From Pseudomonas jinjuensis (GTDB lineage: Bacteria > Pseudomonadota > Gammaproteobacteria > Pseudomonadales > Pseudomonadaceae): a stretch of 64,000 nucleotides of DNA. Below are positions 1 to 9,052 of the stretch, one piece after another. The stretch is from positions 273,864-337,863 of the forward strand of contig NZ_FNIJ01000002.1 in the NCBI RefSeq assembly GCF_900103845.1. The letters are read 5' to 3'. The number at the start of each line of letters is the position of its first letter. Position 1 is the first letter of the stretch. Made by a program: the position numbers and the translations under genes. Under the pieces are notes generated by a model. That model was not told the DNA's origin. It made no database searches and saw only the letters and a program-made list of their open reading frames with translations.

Positions 1-1132
1 GAAGCGCGGCATCGGCCGTCCGTCCACCTATGCGGCGATCATCTCGACCATCCAGGAGCGCGGCTACGTCACCACCCATAACCGCCGTTTCTACGCCGAG
101 AAGATGGGCGACATCGTCACCGAGCGCCTCGACGAGAGCTTCGCCAACCTGATGAACTACGGCTTCACCGCCGCCATGGAAGAGCACCTGGACGACGTGG
201 CCCAGGGCGAGCGCGACTGGAAGCACCTGCTCGACGAGTTCTACGGCGACTTCAAGAAGAAGCTGGAACTGGCCGAGGGCAGCGATGCCGGCATGCGCGC
301 CAACCAGCCGACGCTGACCGACATCCCCTGCCGCGAGTGTGGCCGGCCGATGATGATCCGCACCGCCTCCACCGGCGTGTTCCTCGGCTGCTCCGGCTAT
401 GCGCTGCCGCCGAAGGAGCGCTGCAAGGCGACCATCAACCTCATCCCGGGCGACGAGATCGCCGCGGACGACGAGGGCGAGTCGGAATCCCGCGTCCTGC
501 TCAACAAGCACCGCTGCCCGATCTGCAGCACGGCGATGGACGCCTATCTGCTGGACGAGAAGCGCAAGCTGCACATCTGCGGCAACAACCCGGACTGCGC
601 CGGCTACGAGATCGAGGAAGGCCAGTACCGCATCAAGGGCTATGAAGGCCCGAGCCTGGAATGCGACAAGTGCGGCAGCGAGATGCAGCTCAAGACCGGC
701 CGTTTCGGCAAGTTCTTCGGCTGCACCAATCCGACCTGCAAGAACACCCGCAAGCTGCTGAAGAACGGCGAGCCGGCACCGCCGAAGATGGATGCCATCC
801 GCATGCCCGAGCTGAAGTGCGAGAAGGTCGACGACGTCTACGTGCTGCGCGACGGCGCCTCCGGCCTGTTCCTCGCCGCCAGCCAGTTCCCCAAGAACCG
901 CGAGACCCGCGCCCCGCTGGTCAGCGAACTGCTGCCGCACAAGGACGAGCTGGATCCGAAGTACCACTTCCTGCTCTCCGCGCCAGCGAAGGACCCGGAT
1001 GGCCGCCCGGCGGTGATCCGCTTCAGCCGCAAGACCAAGGAGCAGTACGTGCAGTCCGAGGTCGAGGGCAAGCCCACCGGCTGGCGCGCCTTCTACGACG
1101 GTGGCAAGTGGAAGGTCGAGGACAAGCGCTGA
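1..1132 (+). CDS. topA: DNA topoisomerase I, C-terminal part (5' end outside window)
   Basis: Type IA topoisomerase that relaxes negatively supercoiled DNA. The frame is open from the first bases (codons start at base 2) and ends with TGA at 1130-1132. The opening residues [18 protein letters not shown] are the conserved family motif that lies well after the catalytic tyrosine, so only about the last 376 residues are present. After it come cysteine-rich repeats typical of the C-terminal zinc-ribbon region: [16 protein letters not shown]...CGNNPDC and CDKCGSEM...CTNPTC. A GC-rich hairpin (1143-1159) without a T-run follows the stop. Frame and family are certain; the missing start lies upstream of the window. 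Confidence 0.97.
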   Translation, partial: KRGIGRPSTYAAIISTIQERGYVTTHNRRFYAEKMGDIVTERLDESFANLMNYGFTAAMEEHLDDVAQGERDWKHLLDEFYGDFKKKLELAEGSDAGMRANQPTLTDIPCRECGRPMMIRTASTGVFLGCSGYALPPKERCKATINLIPGDEIAADDEGESESRVLLNKHRCPICSTAMDAYLLDEKRKLHICGNNPDCAGYEIEEGQYRIKGYEGPSLECDKCGSEMQLKTGRFGKFFGCTNPTCKNTRKLLKNGEPAPPKMDAIRMPELKCEKVDDVYVLRDGASGLFLAASQFPKNRETRAPLVSELLPHKDELDPKYHFLLSAPAKDPDGRPAVIRFSRKTKEQYVQSEVEGKPTGWRAFYDGGKWKVEDKR

Positions 1133-1198
1133 CGCATGGTGCGCCCCGCCTGGCGGGGCGATGCCATAATGCCGAAGGACTTTCATGAGGGCGTTGTG

Positions 1199-1720
1199 AT
1201 GGCGCAGGAACTCTATACCCGTACCAACCAGAAGCTGTATTTCGCCGGCCTGGCCCTGGAAGCCTGGCGCAAGGCCGAAGCGGCGCGCCCGATGAACGCC
1301 CAGGCGCTGATCCAGGCCGAACGCGAAGCGGCGCTGTTCCACCTGTACGGCGCGGTCCTGGGCATCGCCCACGAGATCGCCGGCTACTACCGGCTGCCCC
1401 AGGCCGGTGCGCCGCGGGTCGAGCAACTGCTCAACAAGGAAGTGCTGGCCGCCGCGCCGAGTCCGGAGCTGGCCGAACTGGTCGAACTGGCGCAGCAGCC
1501 GGAAGCCTGGCTCGGGCAGTTGCTGGCGGGCTACGCCGGGCTGTTCGTGCCGCCGAGCGAGCCGAAGAAGGCCAAGGCTGATCCGACCCAGCCGCTGATC
1601 CAGGCCGTCAGCCTGGATGATGAGGCGCCCGAGCCGCTCAGCCATGTCGAACTGGAAGAGTGGCGCAAGTCCCTGAAGGAAATGGTATTGCGCTTCCGCG
1701 CCAGCCTGACCGAGCTTTGA
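1199..1720 (+). CDS. Conserved hypothetical protein, DUF6586-like (PA3010-type)
   Basis: A 173-residue protein of unknown function that follows topA in Pseudomonas. The sequence begins MAQELYTRTNQKLYFAGL and is rich in Ala, Leu and Glu, which suggests an all-helical soluble protein. It has no signal peptide or membrane segment. The frame is open further upstream to an ATG at 1136, but that stretch overlaps the GC hairpin after topA and reads unlike a protein N-terminus; the ATG at 1199 follows a weak GAGGG at about 1187-1191 and fits the family start I remember. Family name is from recalled gene order (lexA region of P. aeruginosa) and is moderately sure. Confidence 0.88.
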   Translation: MAQELYTRTNQKLYFAGLALEAWRKAEAARPMNAQALIQAEREAALFHLYGAVLGIAHEIAGYYRLPQAGAPRVEQLLNKEVLAAAPSPELAELVELAQQPEAWLGQLLAGYAGLFVPPSEPKKAKADPTQPLIQAVSLDDEAPEPLSHVELEEWRKSLKEMVLRFRASLTEL

Positions 1721-1813
1721 CGGCCCTGCCACAGGGCAGGCCAGCGGCAGATGTACTAGGGCGTCGAGGTTGCGGCTGTTACAATACGCGTTCTGCTCTG
1801 GAGAACGCCTGCT

Positions 1814-2050
1814 ATGCCAACCTCATTTCTGGAAATCGTGGAGTTGCCCGACGGGCGCATCGTCTTGCGCCGCGCGGATGACGAGGAGGCGCTGGTGACG
1901 CTGGAGTTCTCCGCCGATGCCAAGAGCTTCCTGCATGGCCAGCACATCGAGATCGCCAAGGCGATGTTCAATATCGGCGTGCAACTGGCCGGCCGTCTCG
2001 CCGAAGGCGGCGACGTGATGCCGGAAGACGCCCCCCGCGTCCTGCACTGA
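1814..2050 (+). CDS. Small conserved hypothetical protein (PA3009-type)
   Basis: A 78-residue protein beginning MPTSFLEIVELPDGRIVLRR and ending just before the convergent sulA gene (3-bp gap). It has a beta-rich start, an acidic centre and a helical segment (HIEIAKAMFNIGVQLAGRLAEG). No cysteines, signal peptide or membrane helix are seen. Position between the topA-linked gene and sulA-lexA is the same as in P. aeruginosa as I recall it, which supports it being real; function is unknown. Confidence 0.82.
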   Translation: MPTSFLEIVELPDGRIVLRRADDEEALVTLEFSADAKSFLHGQHIEIAKAMFNIGVQLAGRLAEGGDVMPEDAPRVLH

Positions 2051-2053
2051 TTC

Positions 2054-2518
2054 CTATCCCAGACGGATATTCAGACTTTTCGCCTGCCCGGCCAGGGCAG
2101 CGCGGGACAGTTGCTCGCGCGTGCTGCTGCCCGGGTCCTGTAGCCAGCTGACCACCGTGTGGCTGCGGCCCAGGCGCAGGGCTTCGCAGCTCAGGCTCAG
2201 CGCCGCCGCCTGATCGCGGGCCTGCAACAGCAGGATGCGCTCGCGGTTCAGTCCGGCCTTGCGCAGCCAGTCGTGGGTCAGGGCGGCAGGCGGGGCGATC
2301 AGCGTCAGCCAGCGGCCATCCTCTTCCTCGCTCAGTTCCCTGAGTACCGGCGCCAGCAGCGTCAGGCATTGCCCGGGCAGGCCGTGCAGCGATATCTCGC
2401 TGAAGGCGTGGGTCGGGTTTTCCGGCTGCGGCTCGGGCAGCGGCATGTCGCCGCTGGCCCAGAGCGCTTCCTGGAACAGGGGGAGTTGCGGCAGGTTCAG
2501 CGGATGTGGGTGCTGCAT
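2054..2518 (-). CDS. sulA: SOS cell-division inhibitor SulA
   Basis: A 154-residue SulA-family protein. In the family it binds FtsZ and blocks septation during DNA damage. The fold resembles a RecA-like domain, seen here as LTLIAPPAALTHDWLRKAGL followed by RILLLQARDQAAALSLSCEALR and HTVVSWLQDP. It starts 19 bp after the lexA stop on the same strand and has no LexA box of its own in that gap, so it is most simply read as the second gene of a lexA-sulA operon under the two boxes upstream of lexA. Annotation is based on family resemblance and the conserved neighbour lexA. Confidence 0.92.
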   Translation of the reverse strand: MQHPHPLNLPQLPLFQEALWASGDMPLPEPQPENPTHAFSEISLHGLPGQCLTLLAPVLRELSEEEDGRWLTLIAPPAALTHDWLRKAGLNRERILLLQARDQAAALSLSCEALRLGRSHTVVSWLQDPGSSTREQLSRAALAGQAKSLNIRLG

Positions 2519-2537
2519 GGCGACTCCTGTGGGACGG

Positions 2538-3149
2538 TCAGCGGCGGATGACGCCGACGCTCAGCCCTTCGATGGTCAGTTCCTGTTCCTTGAGGTCCAC
2601 CTCGATCGGTGCGAACTCGGGGTTCTCCGCGATCAGCCAGACCTTGTTGCCTTCGCGCTTGAAGCGCTTCACGGTGACGTCCTCGCCGAGGCGGGCGACG
2701 ACGATCTGGCCGTTGCGCGCTTCCCGCGTGACATGCACGGCCAGCAGGTCGCCGTCGAGGATGCCGACGTCCTTCATGCTCATGCCGCGTACCCGCAGCA
2801 GGTAGTCGGCGCGCGGGTTGAAGAATTCCGGATTGATCCGGCAGGAGTCCTCGACGTTCTGCTCGGCGAGGATCGGCGCACCGGCGGCGACCCGGCCGAT
2901 GATCGGCAGTTCGCCTTCGTTCGCCGCGCTCGGCTCGAAGCCGGGGATGCGGATGCCGCGCGAGGCGCCCGGGGTCATTTCGATGGCGCCCTTGCGCGCC
3001 AGGGCCTTCAGGTGTTCTTCTGCGGCGTTGGGGGATTTGAAGCCGAGTTCCTGGGCAATCTCCGCCCGGGTGGGGGGATAGCCGTTGGCCTCCAGGCAGC
3101 GCTTGATGAAGGCGAGGATCTCGGATTGACGCGGCGTCAGCTTCAGCAT
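2538..3149 (-). CDS. lexA: SOS repressor LexA
   Basis: A 203-residue LexA. The N-terminal winged helix-turn-helix (residues 1-65, [17 protein letters not shown] ... [20 protein letters not shown]) binds SOS boxes. The C-terminal self-cleaving protease carries the Ala-Gly cleavage site (A89-G90 in RVAAGAPI), the catalytic serine S124 (RGMSMKD) and lysine K161. RecA filaments trigger autoproteolysis and derepression. The frame is open upstream to 3299, but that stretch covers the operators, and MLKLTPRQ at 3149 is the family start. Two tandem LexA boxes lie 10-44 bp upstream, indicating autoregulation; sulA follows in the same transcription unit. Confidence 0.98.
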   Translation of the reverse strand: MLKLTPRQSEILAFIKRCLEANGYPPTRAEIAQELGFKSPNAAEEHLKALARKGAIEMTPGASRGIRIPGFEPSAANEGELPIIGRVAAGAPILAEQNVEDSCRINPEFFNPRADYLLRVRGMSMKDVGILDGDLLAVHVTREARNGQIVVARLGEDVTVKRFKREGNKVWLIAENPEFAPIEVDLKEQELTIEGLSVGVIRR

Positions 3150-3158
3150 GTCCCTTCT

Positions 3159-3174
3159 CTGTTTTTTTATACAG
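3159..3174. promoter_or_regulatory. LexA box 1 (SOS operator) of lexA-sulA
   Basis: The 16-mer CTGTTTTTTTATACAG matches the gammaproteobacterial LexA consensus CTG-N10-CAG exactly, with the preferred CTGT/ACAG ends. It lies 10 bp upstream of the lexA ATG. Confidence 0.93.
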
Positions 3175-3177
3175 TTG

Positions 3178-3193
3178 CTGGGATTATATACAG
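3178..3193. promoter_or_regulatory. LexA box 2 (SOS operator) of lexA-sulA
   Basis: CTGGGATTATATACAG is a second CTG-N10-CAG site, 3 bp beyond the first, so the two sites are about two helical turns apart (19 bp centre to centre). Tandem sites are known for lexA genes and allow cooperative repression. The left half (CTGG) departs from the best consensus, so it may be the weaker site. Confidence 0.9.
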
Positions 3194-3341
3194 TGAATGC
3201 CGGCTGGCAACGAACAATTTGCCGACCTGGAGAATGGATGTAACTCCTTGTCTGCAGGAAACGTCTTCTGGGAAATTCGAAATATCGATTTCCCTGCATC
3301 GATTCCGGTGATGCTTCTGTCGGGAATGTCCGGTAGCGTGC

Positions 3342-3371
3342 TTGACAAAGAGACTTTATGAAACGTATGTT
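3342..3371 (+). promoter_or_regulatory. psrA promoter (-35 TTGACA, -10 TATGTT)
   Basis: A perfect -35 hexamer TTGACA at 3342-3347 and a -10-like TATGTT at 3366-3371, separated by 18 bp. The -10 element is covered by the first PsrA palindrome, as expected for autorepression. Inferred from sequence only. Confidence 0.65.
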
Positions 3372-3386
3372 TCAAACAAGTGTTTG
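3360..3386. promoter_or_regulatory. Two abutting PsrA operators
   Basis: Two copies of the PsrA motif (G/C)AAAC-N4-GTTT(G/C): GAAAC-GTAT-GTTTC at 3360-3373 and CAAAC-AAGT-GTTTG at 3373-3386. They share one base. The first overlaps the likely -10 of psrA and the second lies downstream of it. PsrA autorepression through such a palindrome is established in Pseudomonas. Confidence 0.9.
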
Positions 3387-3401
3387 TCAGGCGGAGTAGC
3401 C

Positions 3402-4103
3402 ATGGCCCAGTCAGAAACCGTCGAACGCATCCTCGATGCCGCTGAACAGCTGTTCGCGGAAAAGGGCTTCGCGGAGACTTCGCTGCGCCTGATCACCAGC
3501 AAGGCCGGGGTGAACCTGGCCGCGGTGAATTACCATTTCGGCTCGAAAAAGGCGCTGATCCAGGCGGTCTTCTCGCGCTTCCTCGGGCCTTTCTGCGCCA
3601 GTCTCGAAAAGGAACTGGACCGACGCCAGGCCCGGCCGGACGCGCCGCGCGCAACCCTGGAAGAGCTGCTCGAACTGCTCGCGACCCAGACCCTGGCGGT
3701 CACGCCGCGCAGTGGCAACGACCTGTCGATCTTCATGCGCCTGCTGGGGCTGGCGTTCAGCCAGAGCCAGGGGCACCTGCGCAAGTACCTCGACGAGGTG
3801 TACGGCAAGGTGTTCCGCCGCTACCTGGCGCTGGTGAACGAAGCCGCTCCCCGTCTCCCCCCCATCGAGCTGTTCTGGCGCATCCACTTCATGCTCGGCG
3901 CCGTCGCCTTCAGCATGTCCGGGATCAAGGCGCTGCGCGCCATCGCCGAGAACGACTACGGGGTGAGCACCTCGATCGAGCAGGTGATGAAGCTGATGGT
4001 GCCGTTCCTCGCCGGCGGCATGCGCGCCGACAGCGGCGTGACCGACGCCGCCCTGGCCGAGGCCCAGCTCAAGCCGAAGAACAAGGTCCCGGCCAAGGCC
4101 TGA
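3402..4103 (+). CDS. psrA: TetR-family regulator PsrA
   Basis: A 233-residue TetR-family protein with an N-terminal helix-turn-helix (about residues 9-52: VERILDAAEQLFAEKGFAETSLRLI ... VNLAAVNYHFGSKKALI) and a C-terminal ligand-binding helical domain. In Pseudomonas, PsrA senses long-chain fatty acids, represses itself and beta-oxidation genes, and activates rpoS. The start MAQSETVERI follows GGCGGAG at about 3390-3396; an upstream in-frame start at 3342 would read through the promoter and operators. Its length equals that of the P. aeruginosa protein as I recall it, and it sits next to lexA as there. A matching operator occurs upstream of rpoS in this same window. Confidence 0.95.
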   Translation: MAQSETVERILDAAEQLFAEKGFAETSLRLITSKAGVNLAAVNYHFGSKKALIQAVFSRFLGPFCASLEKELDRRQARPDAPRATLEELLELLATQTLAVTPRSGNDLSIFMRLLGLAFSQSQGHLRKYLDEVYGKVFRRYLALVNEAAPRLPPIELFWRIHFMLGAVAFSMSGIKALRAIAENDYGVSTSIEQVMKLMVPFLAGGMRADSGVTDAALAEAQLKPKNKVPAKA

Positions 4104-4146
4104 CCACGCTGGGCGCAGCCTGGCCGATCGGCTAAGCTAGCCGCCC

Positions 4147-4671
4147 ATGGATACCCTCGATTTCCTGCATATTTCCCTTGCGGATCAGATGCTTTACGGC
4201 TTTTCCGGAGAGCGTCTGGTACTGCGCATGAGCGTTTCCACCGCGGCCAACGGAGCGGGTGAACGCAACGGTTCCGGCTGCACCCCGCGCGGCCTGCACC
4301 AGGTCCGCGCGAAGATCGGCGCCGGGCTGCCCAGCGGAGCGGTACTGCGCGGCCGGCGCTGGACCGGCGAGGTCTGGACGCCGGAACTGCACCAGGCATT
4401 CCCCGGGCGCGACTGGATACTCACCCGCATCCTCTGGTTGAGCGGCCGCGAGCCCGGACGCAACCGCCTGGGCGACGTGGACACCTTCCGCCGCTACATC
4501 TACCTGCACGGCACGCCGGACAGCGAGCCCATGGGCGTGCCCGGCTCCCACGGCTGCGTGCGCATGCGCAACGACGACCTGCTGGAACTCTTCCCCCGCG
4601 TGCCCCTCCATTGCCCGGTGCGTATCGAAGAAGCGCCCTGTCCCGAGTGGCGCGCGACCGACATCGATTAA
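4147..4671 (+). CDS. YkuD-fold L,D-transpeptidase family protein without signal peptide
   Basis: A 174-residue protein with the L,D-transpeptidase (YkuD) domain. The hallmark is HGTPDSEPMGVPGSHGCVRM at about residues 122-141, with catalytic Cys in SHGCVRM and a conserved His upstream. Unlike periplasmic L,D-transpeptidases, the N-terminus (MDTLDFLHISLADQMLYGFSG) has no signal peptide, lipobox or membrane helix, and no LysM domain is present, so the protein is probably cytoplasmic. It ends 9 bp before nagZ, whose product works on cytoplasmic muropeptides. This makes a role as an L,D-carboxypeptidase of murein recycling plausible, as described for the cytosolic YkuD protein ElsL/LdtK of Acinetobacter; that role is my inference. 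Confidence 0.9.
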   Translation: MDTLDFLHISLADQMLYGFSGERLVLRMSVSTAANGAGERNGSGCTPRGLHQVRAKIGAGLPSGAVLRGRRWTGEVWTPELHQAFPGRDWILTRILWLSGREPGRNRLGDVDTFRRYIYLHGTPDSEPMGVPGSHGCVRMRNDDLLELFPRVPLHCPVRIEEAPCPEWRATDID

Positions 4672-4680
4672 GGAATTCAC

Positions 4681-5679
4681 ATGCAAGGCTCTCTGATGCT
4701 CGACATCGGCGGCACCTGGCTGACCGCCGAGGACCGCCGGATCCTGCGCCATCCCGAGGTGGGCGGGCTGATCGTCTTCGCCCGCAACATCGAACACCCG
4801 CGCCAGGTGCGCGAACTCTGCGCGGCCATTCGCGCCGTGCGTCCGGACCTGCTGCTGGCGGTGGACCAGGAAGGTGGCCGCGTGCAGCGCCTGCGCCAGG
4901 GCTTCGTCAGGCTGCCGGCGATGCGCGCCATCGCCGACAACGCCAATGCCGAGCGCCTGGCCGAGCAGTGCGGCTGGCTGATGGCGACCGAGGTGCTGGC
5001 CTGCGGGCTGGACCTCAGCTTCGCCCCGGTGCTCGACCTCGATCACCAGCGCAGCGCCGTGGTCGGCAGCCGTGCCTTCGACGGCGATCCGCAGCGCGCC
5101 GCGCAACTGGCCGGCGCCTTCATCCGCGGCATGCACGCCGCCGGGATGGCCGCGACCGGCAAGCATTTCCCAGGACACGGCTGGGCCGAGGCGGATTCCC
5201 ACGTGGCGATCCCCGAGGACGAGCGCAGCCTGGAGCAGATCCGCGCCAGCGACCTGATTCCGTTCCGGCAGCTCTCCGGGCAGCTCGACGCGCTGATGCC
5301 GGCGCATGTCATCTATCCACAGGTCGACGCGCAGCCGGCGGGCTTCTCGCGGCGCTGGCTGCAGGACATCCTGCGCGGCGAACTGGGCTTCGACGGGGTG
5401 ATCTTCAGCGACGACCTGTCCATGGCCGGCGCCCACGTGGCCGGTGACGCCGCCAGCCGCATCGAGGCGGCGCTGTCGGCCGGCTGCGACATGGGGCTGG
5501 TGTGCAACGACCGCGCCGCCGCCGAACTGGCCCTGAGCGCCCTGCAGCGCCTGAAGGTCACCGCGCCGGCGCGTCTGGCGCGGATGCGCGCGCGCAACTG
5601 GCCGGGCACCGAATGCAAACAGTCGCCGCGCTGGCAACAGGCGGTGGCCGAGCTGCGCACGGCTCAACTGATCGACTGA
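4681..5679 (+). CDS. nagZ: Beta-N-acetylhexosaminidase NagZ (glycoside hydrolase family 3)
   Basis: A 332-residue cytoplasmic GH3 enzyme. NagZ removes N-acetylglucosamine from recycled anhydro-muropeptides, producing the ligands that control AmpR-type beta-lactamase induction. Visible hallmarks are VDQEGGRVQRL near residue 61, KHFPGHG with the catalytic His near 160, and GVIFSDDLSMAGA with the nucleophile Asp near 240. An AAGGA ribosome site lies 6 bp before the ATG. It sits between the YkuD protein and the phosphorylase gene with gaps of 9 bp each, so the three are probably co-transcribed. Length is normal for proteobacterial NagZ. Confidence 0.96.
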   Translation: MQGSLMLDIGGTWLTAEDRRILRHPEVGGLIVFARNIEHPRQVRELCAAIRAVRPDLLLAVDQEGGRVQRLRQGFVRLPAMRAIADNANAERLAEQCGWLMATEVLACGLDLSFAPVLDLDHQRSAVVGSRAFDGDPQRAAQLAGAFIRGMHAAGMAATGKHFPGHGWAEADSHVAIPEDERSLEQIRASDLIPFRQLSGQLDALMPAHVIYPQVDAQPAGFSRRWLQDILRGELGFDGVIFSDDLSMAGAHVAGDAASRIEAALSAGCDMGLVCNDRAAAELALSALQRLKVTAPARLARMRARNWPGTECKQSPRWQQAVAELRTAQLID

Positions 5680-6426
<747 letters not shown>

Positions 6427-6451
6427 TTCCACCAGGCGCCGCCTTCCCGCC

Positions 6452-9052
6452 TCAACCGGCCTGCGCCGAGCCGCTCAGCGCCTCCTCCTCGTGCGGCTTC
6501 GGCGCCGAGGAGAGCAGGGCCATCACCAGCGCGGCCAGGTATGGCAGCGACTGCACCAGCAGCATGCAGACCCAGAACATCAGGTCCGGGCTGCGCTGCG
6601 GCTGGACCAGCACTATCCCCAGCGCCGCGCCCCACAGCAGCAGCATGATGAACACCTCTTCGCGGGCCTCCGCCAGCGCCACCAGGATGCCGTGGTTGGA
6701 GGCCATCTTCGGCGTGCGGAAGAACGGGATGGTTCTGGTGAACGCCCCGTAGAGCACCGCCTTGGCGATGGTGTGCGACAGCGCCAGGCCGGCGACGGCC
6801 GCCTGGAACGAGCGCGCCAGCCCCACGCCGACGGCGCGGCGGTAGAGGAACATGATCTTGCCGAACTTGAAGAAGAACAGCGCCAGCGGCGGGATGGCGA
6901 AGATCATCAGCGGCGGGTCGACCCGCTGCGGGACGATGATCATCGCCGCCGACCAGAGCAGCGCGCCGATGGTGAAGAAGATGTTCATGCCGTCGGCGAT
7001 CCACGGCAGCCAGCCGGCGACGAAGTGGTAGCGCTGGCCCATCTTCAGCTCCGAATCCTTGCCGAGGAACAGGCTGCGGGCGTGGCCCTTCATGATCTGG
7101 ATGGCGCCGTAGGCCCAGCGGAAGCGCTGCTTCTTGTAGTCGATGAAGGTGTCCGGCATCAGCCCGCGGCCGAAGCTCTGGTGCGAGTAGGCGGCGGAAT
7201 AGCCCTTCTCGAACACGCGCAGGCCCAGCTCGGCGTCCTCGCAGATGGTCCAGTCGGCCCACTGCAGTTCGTCCATCACCGTGCGGCGGATCATGGTCAT
7301 GGTGCCGTGCTGGATGATCGCGTCGCGGTCGTTGCGGGTGACCATGCCGATGTGGAAGAAGCCCTTGTACTCGGCGTAGCAGAGCTTCTTGAAGGCGCTT
7401 TCCTCGCCGTCGCGGTAGTCCTGCGGCGACTGCACCACGGCGATCTTCGGATCGGCGAAGTGCGGCACCATGTGCTTCAGCCAGTTGCGGTCGACGCAGT
7501 AGTCGGAGTCGATCACCGCGATCACGTCGGCGTCCGCCGCGGTGTGCGGCAGGATATGGTTCAGCGCGCCGCCCTTGAAGCCGGCCAGTGGCGCGACGTG
7601 GAAGAAGCGGAAGCGCGGGCCGAGCTGTTCGCAGTAGGCCTGCACCGGTTCCCACACGGCCGGGTCCCTGGTGTTGTTGTCGATGATGATGACTTCGAAG
7701 TCCGGGTAGTCGAGGTTGGCCAGGGCGTCGAGGGTCTGCTTCACCATCTCCGGCGGCTCGTTGTAGCAGGGCACGTGGATCGATACCTTGGGCCGGTAGC
7801 CGGTGTCCTCCAGCACCGGCTGGAACGGCCGGCGGCGCGTGCGCACCCATACCGTCTCGGCCAGCTCGTGGGCCTCGGTGAGCAGTACGATGAACACGCC
7901 GAGCGCGCCGATGCCGAGCAGGGCGCCGACGGTCAGGCTGAACCAGGTGCTGTACTGCTGGCTGTAGTCGTAGCCGATCCACACCAGCACCGAGCCGGCG
8001 ACGAAGGCGACGAAGGTCAGGAAGGTGCGGCCGCGCTGGCGCAGGGCGCTGCTGTCGATCATCAGCAGGGTCAGGGCGAGCAGCGCCAGCACCACCGAGG
8101 CCACGGCCAGCACCCGCCATTGCGGGATCGCCACCACCGGCCCGTCGAAGCTGAACTTCGGCTGCCGCGCGGCGTTGTACACGCCCCAGTAGGCGCCCAC
8201 CGAACCTTCCTCGGTAGCCTTCCACGGCTGGTCGAAGGCTTCGATGACGAAGTAGTTGTAGCCCTTGGCGTTCAGCTCGTGCAGCAGGGTGCGCAGGTAG
8301 ATGGCCTGGTCGGCCTGGGTGGCGTTCGCGCCGCCGCGCATGCGGCCGTTGCTCGGCCAGCCGACCTCGGACAGCAGCAGCGGCTTCTTCGGGAACAGCT
8401 GCCGCAGGTCCCTGGCGCGCTCGAGGACGAAGTCGGTGGAGTCCTCCATGGGGATGAACTCCCAGTAGGGCAGCACGTGGGCGGCGATCAGGTCGACGTG
8501 GCGGGCCAGCTCCGGATATTCCTGCCAGATGTGCCACTGCTCGGAAGTGCTCACCGGCACCTTCACCGCGGCGCGCACCCGGTCGAGATAGCCGATCAGC
8601 TTTTCGGGGGTGACCTCGCGGCGGAACAGCGCTTCGTTGCCCACCGTCACCCGCACCACGCTGCGCGAGTCGTTGGCCAGCTCGATGGCCTTGGCGATCT
8701 CGCGCTCGTTGCGTTCCTCGTCCTTGCTGATCCAGACGCCGAGGGTCACGCGCAGGCCGAACTCCTCGGCCAACTGCGGGATGTCCGCCAGGGTGCCTTC
8801 CACCGAGTAGGTGCGGATGCTTTCGGTGCGCTTGCTGACCAGCTCCAGGTCCTTGCGGATTTCCTCGTCGCTCGGGTACTGGTTCTTCTGCGGAGCCTGG
8901 TTCAGGCGGAACGGCGAGAAGGAGAAGCCGGAAATCTGCTCGGGCCAGTCGGGCGCGCTGACGGGGCGGTTGATCAGCGCCCAGAAGCCGGTGAACAGCG
9001 CCGCCAGGGCGACTATCACCACCAGATTGAGACCGAGTTTGCTTGCAGGCAT
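6452..9052 (-). CDS. GH17-GT2 membrane beta-glucan glucosyltransferase, NdvB-like
   Basis: An inner-membrane glucan synthase of about 866 residues. Residues 7-27 form a signal-anchor helix. Residues 35-305 form a periplasmic GH17 domain with acid/base E140 (VGNE) and nucleophile E229 (SEVGWPSNG). After two to four membrane helices (310-395), residues 420-650 form a GT2 domain with DSD at 515-517, ED at 605-606 and the QRFRW motif at 642-646; more membrane helices follow. P. aeruginosa NdvB has the same layout and makes cyclic or branched beta-1,3-glucans linked to biofilm tolerance. I chose the ATG at 9052 because the helix begins there; an in-frame ATG at 9091 adds 13 polar residues and cannot be excluded. 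Confidence 0.9.
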   Translation of the reverse strand: MPASKLGLNLVVIVALAALFTGFWALINRPVSAPDWPEQISGFSFSPFRLNQAPQKNQYPSDEEIRKDLELVSKRTESIRTYSVEGTLADIPQLAEEFGLRVTLGVWISKDEERNEREIAKAIELANDSRSVVRVTVGNEALFRREVTPEKLIGYLDRVRAAVKVPVSTSEQWHIWQEYPELARHVDLIAAHVLPYWEFIPMEDSTDFVLERARDLRQLFPKKPLLLSEVGWPSNGRMRGGANATQADQAIYLRTLLHELNAKGYNYFVIEAFDQPWKATEEGSVGAYWGVYNAARQPKFSFDGPVVAIPQWRVLAVASVVLALLALTLLMIDSSALRQRGRTFLTFVAFVAGSVLVWIGYDYSQQYSTWFSLTVGALLGIGALGVFIVLLTEAHELAETVWVRTRRRPFQPVLEDTGYRPKVSIHVPCYNEPPEMVKQTLDALANLDYPDFEVIIIDNNTRDPAVWEPVQAYCEQLGPRFRFFHVAPLAGFKGGALNHILPHTAADADVIAVIDSDYCVDRNWLKHMVPHFADPKIAVVQSPQDYRDGEESAFKKLCYAEYKGFFHIGMVTRNDRDAIIQHGTMTMIRRTVMDELQWADWTICEDAELGLRVFEKGYSAAYSHQSFGRGLMPDTFIDYKKQRFRWAYGAIQIMKGHARSLFLGKDSELKMGQRYHFVAGWLPWIADGMNIFFTIGALLWSAAMIIVPQRVDPPLMIFAIPPLALFFFKFGKIMFLYRRAVGVGLARSFQAAVAGLALSHTIAKAVLYGAFTRTIPFFRTPKMASNHGILVALAEAREEVFIMLLLWGAALGIVLVQPQRSPDLMFWVCMLLVQSLPYLAALVMALLSSAPKPHEEEALSGSAQAG

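Noticed and set aside
1143..1159. Terminator after topA
   Set aside because: There is a GC hairpin GCCCCGCC/GCGGGGC but no T-run, and a downstream gene starts 40 bp later.
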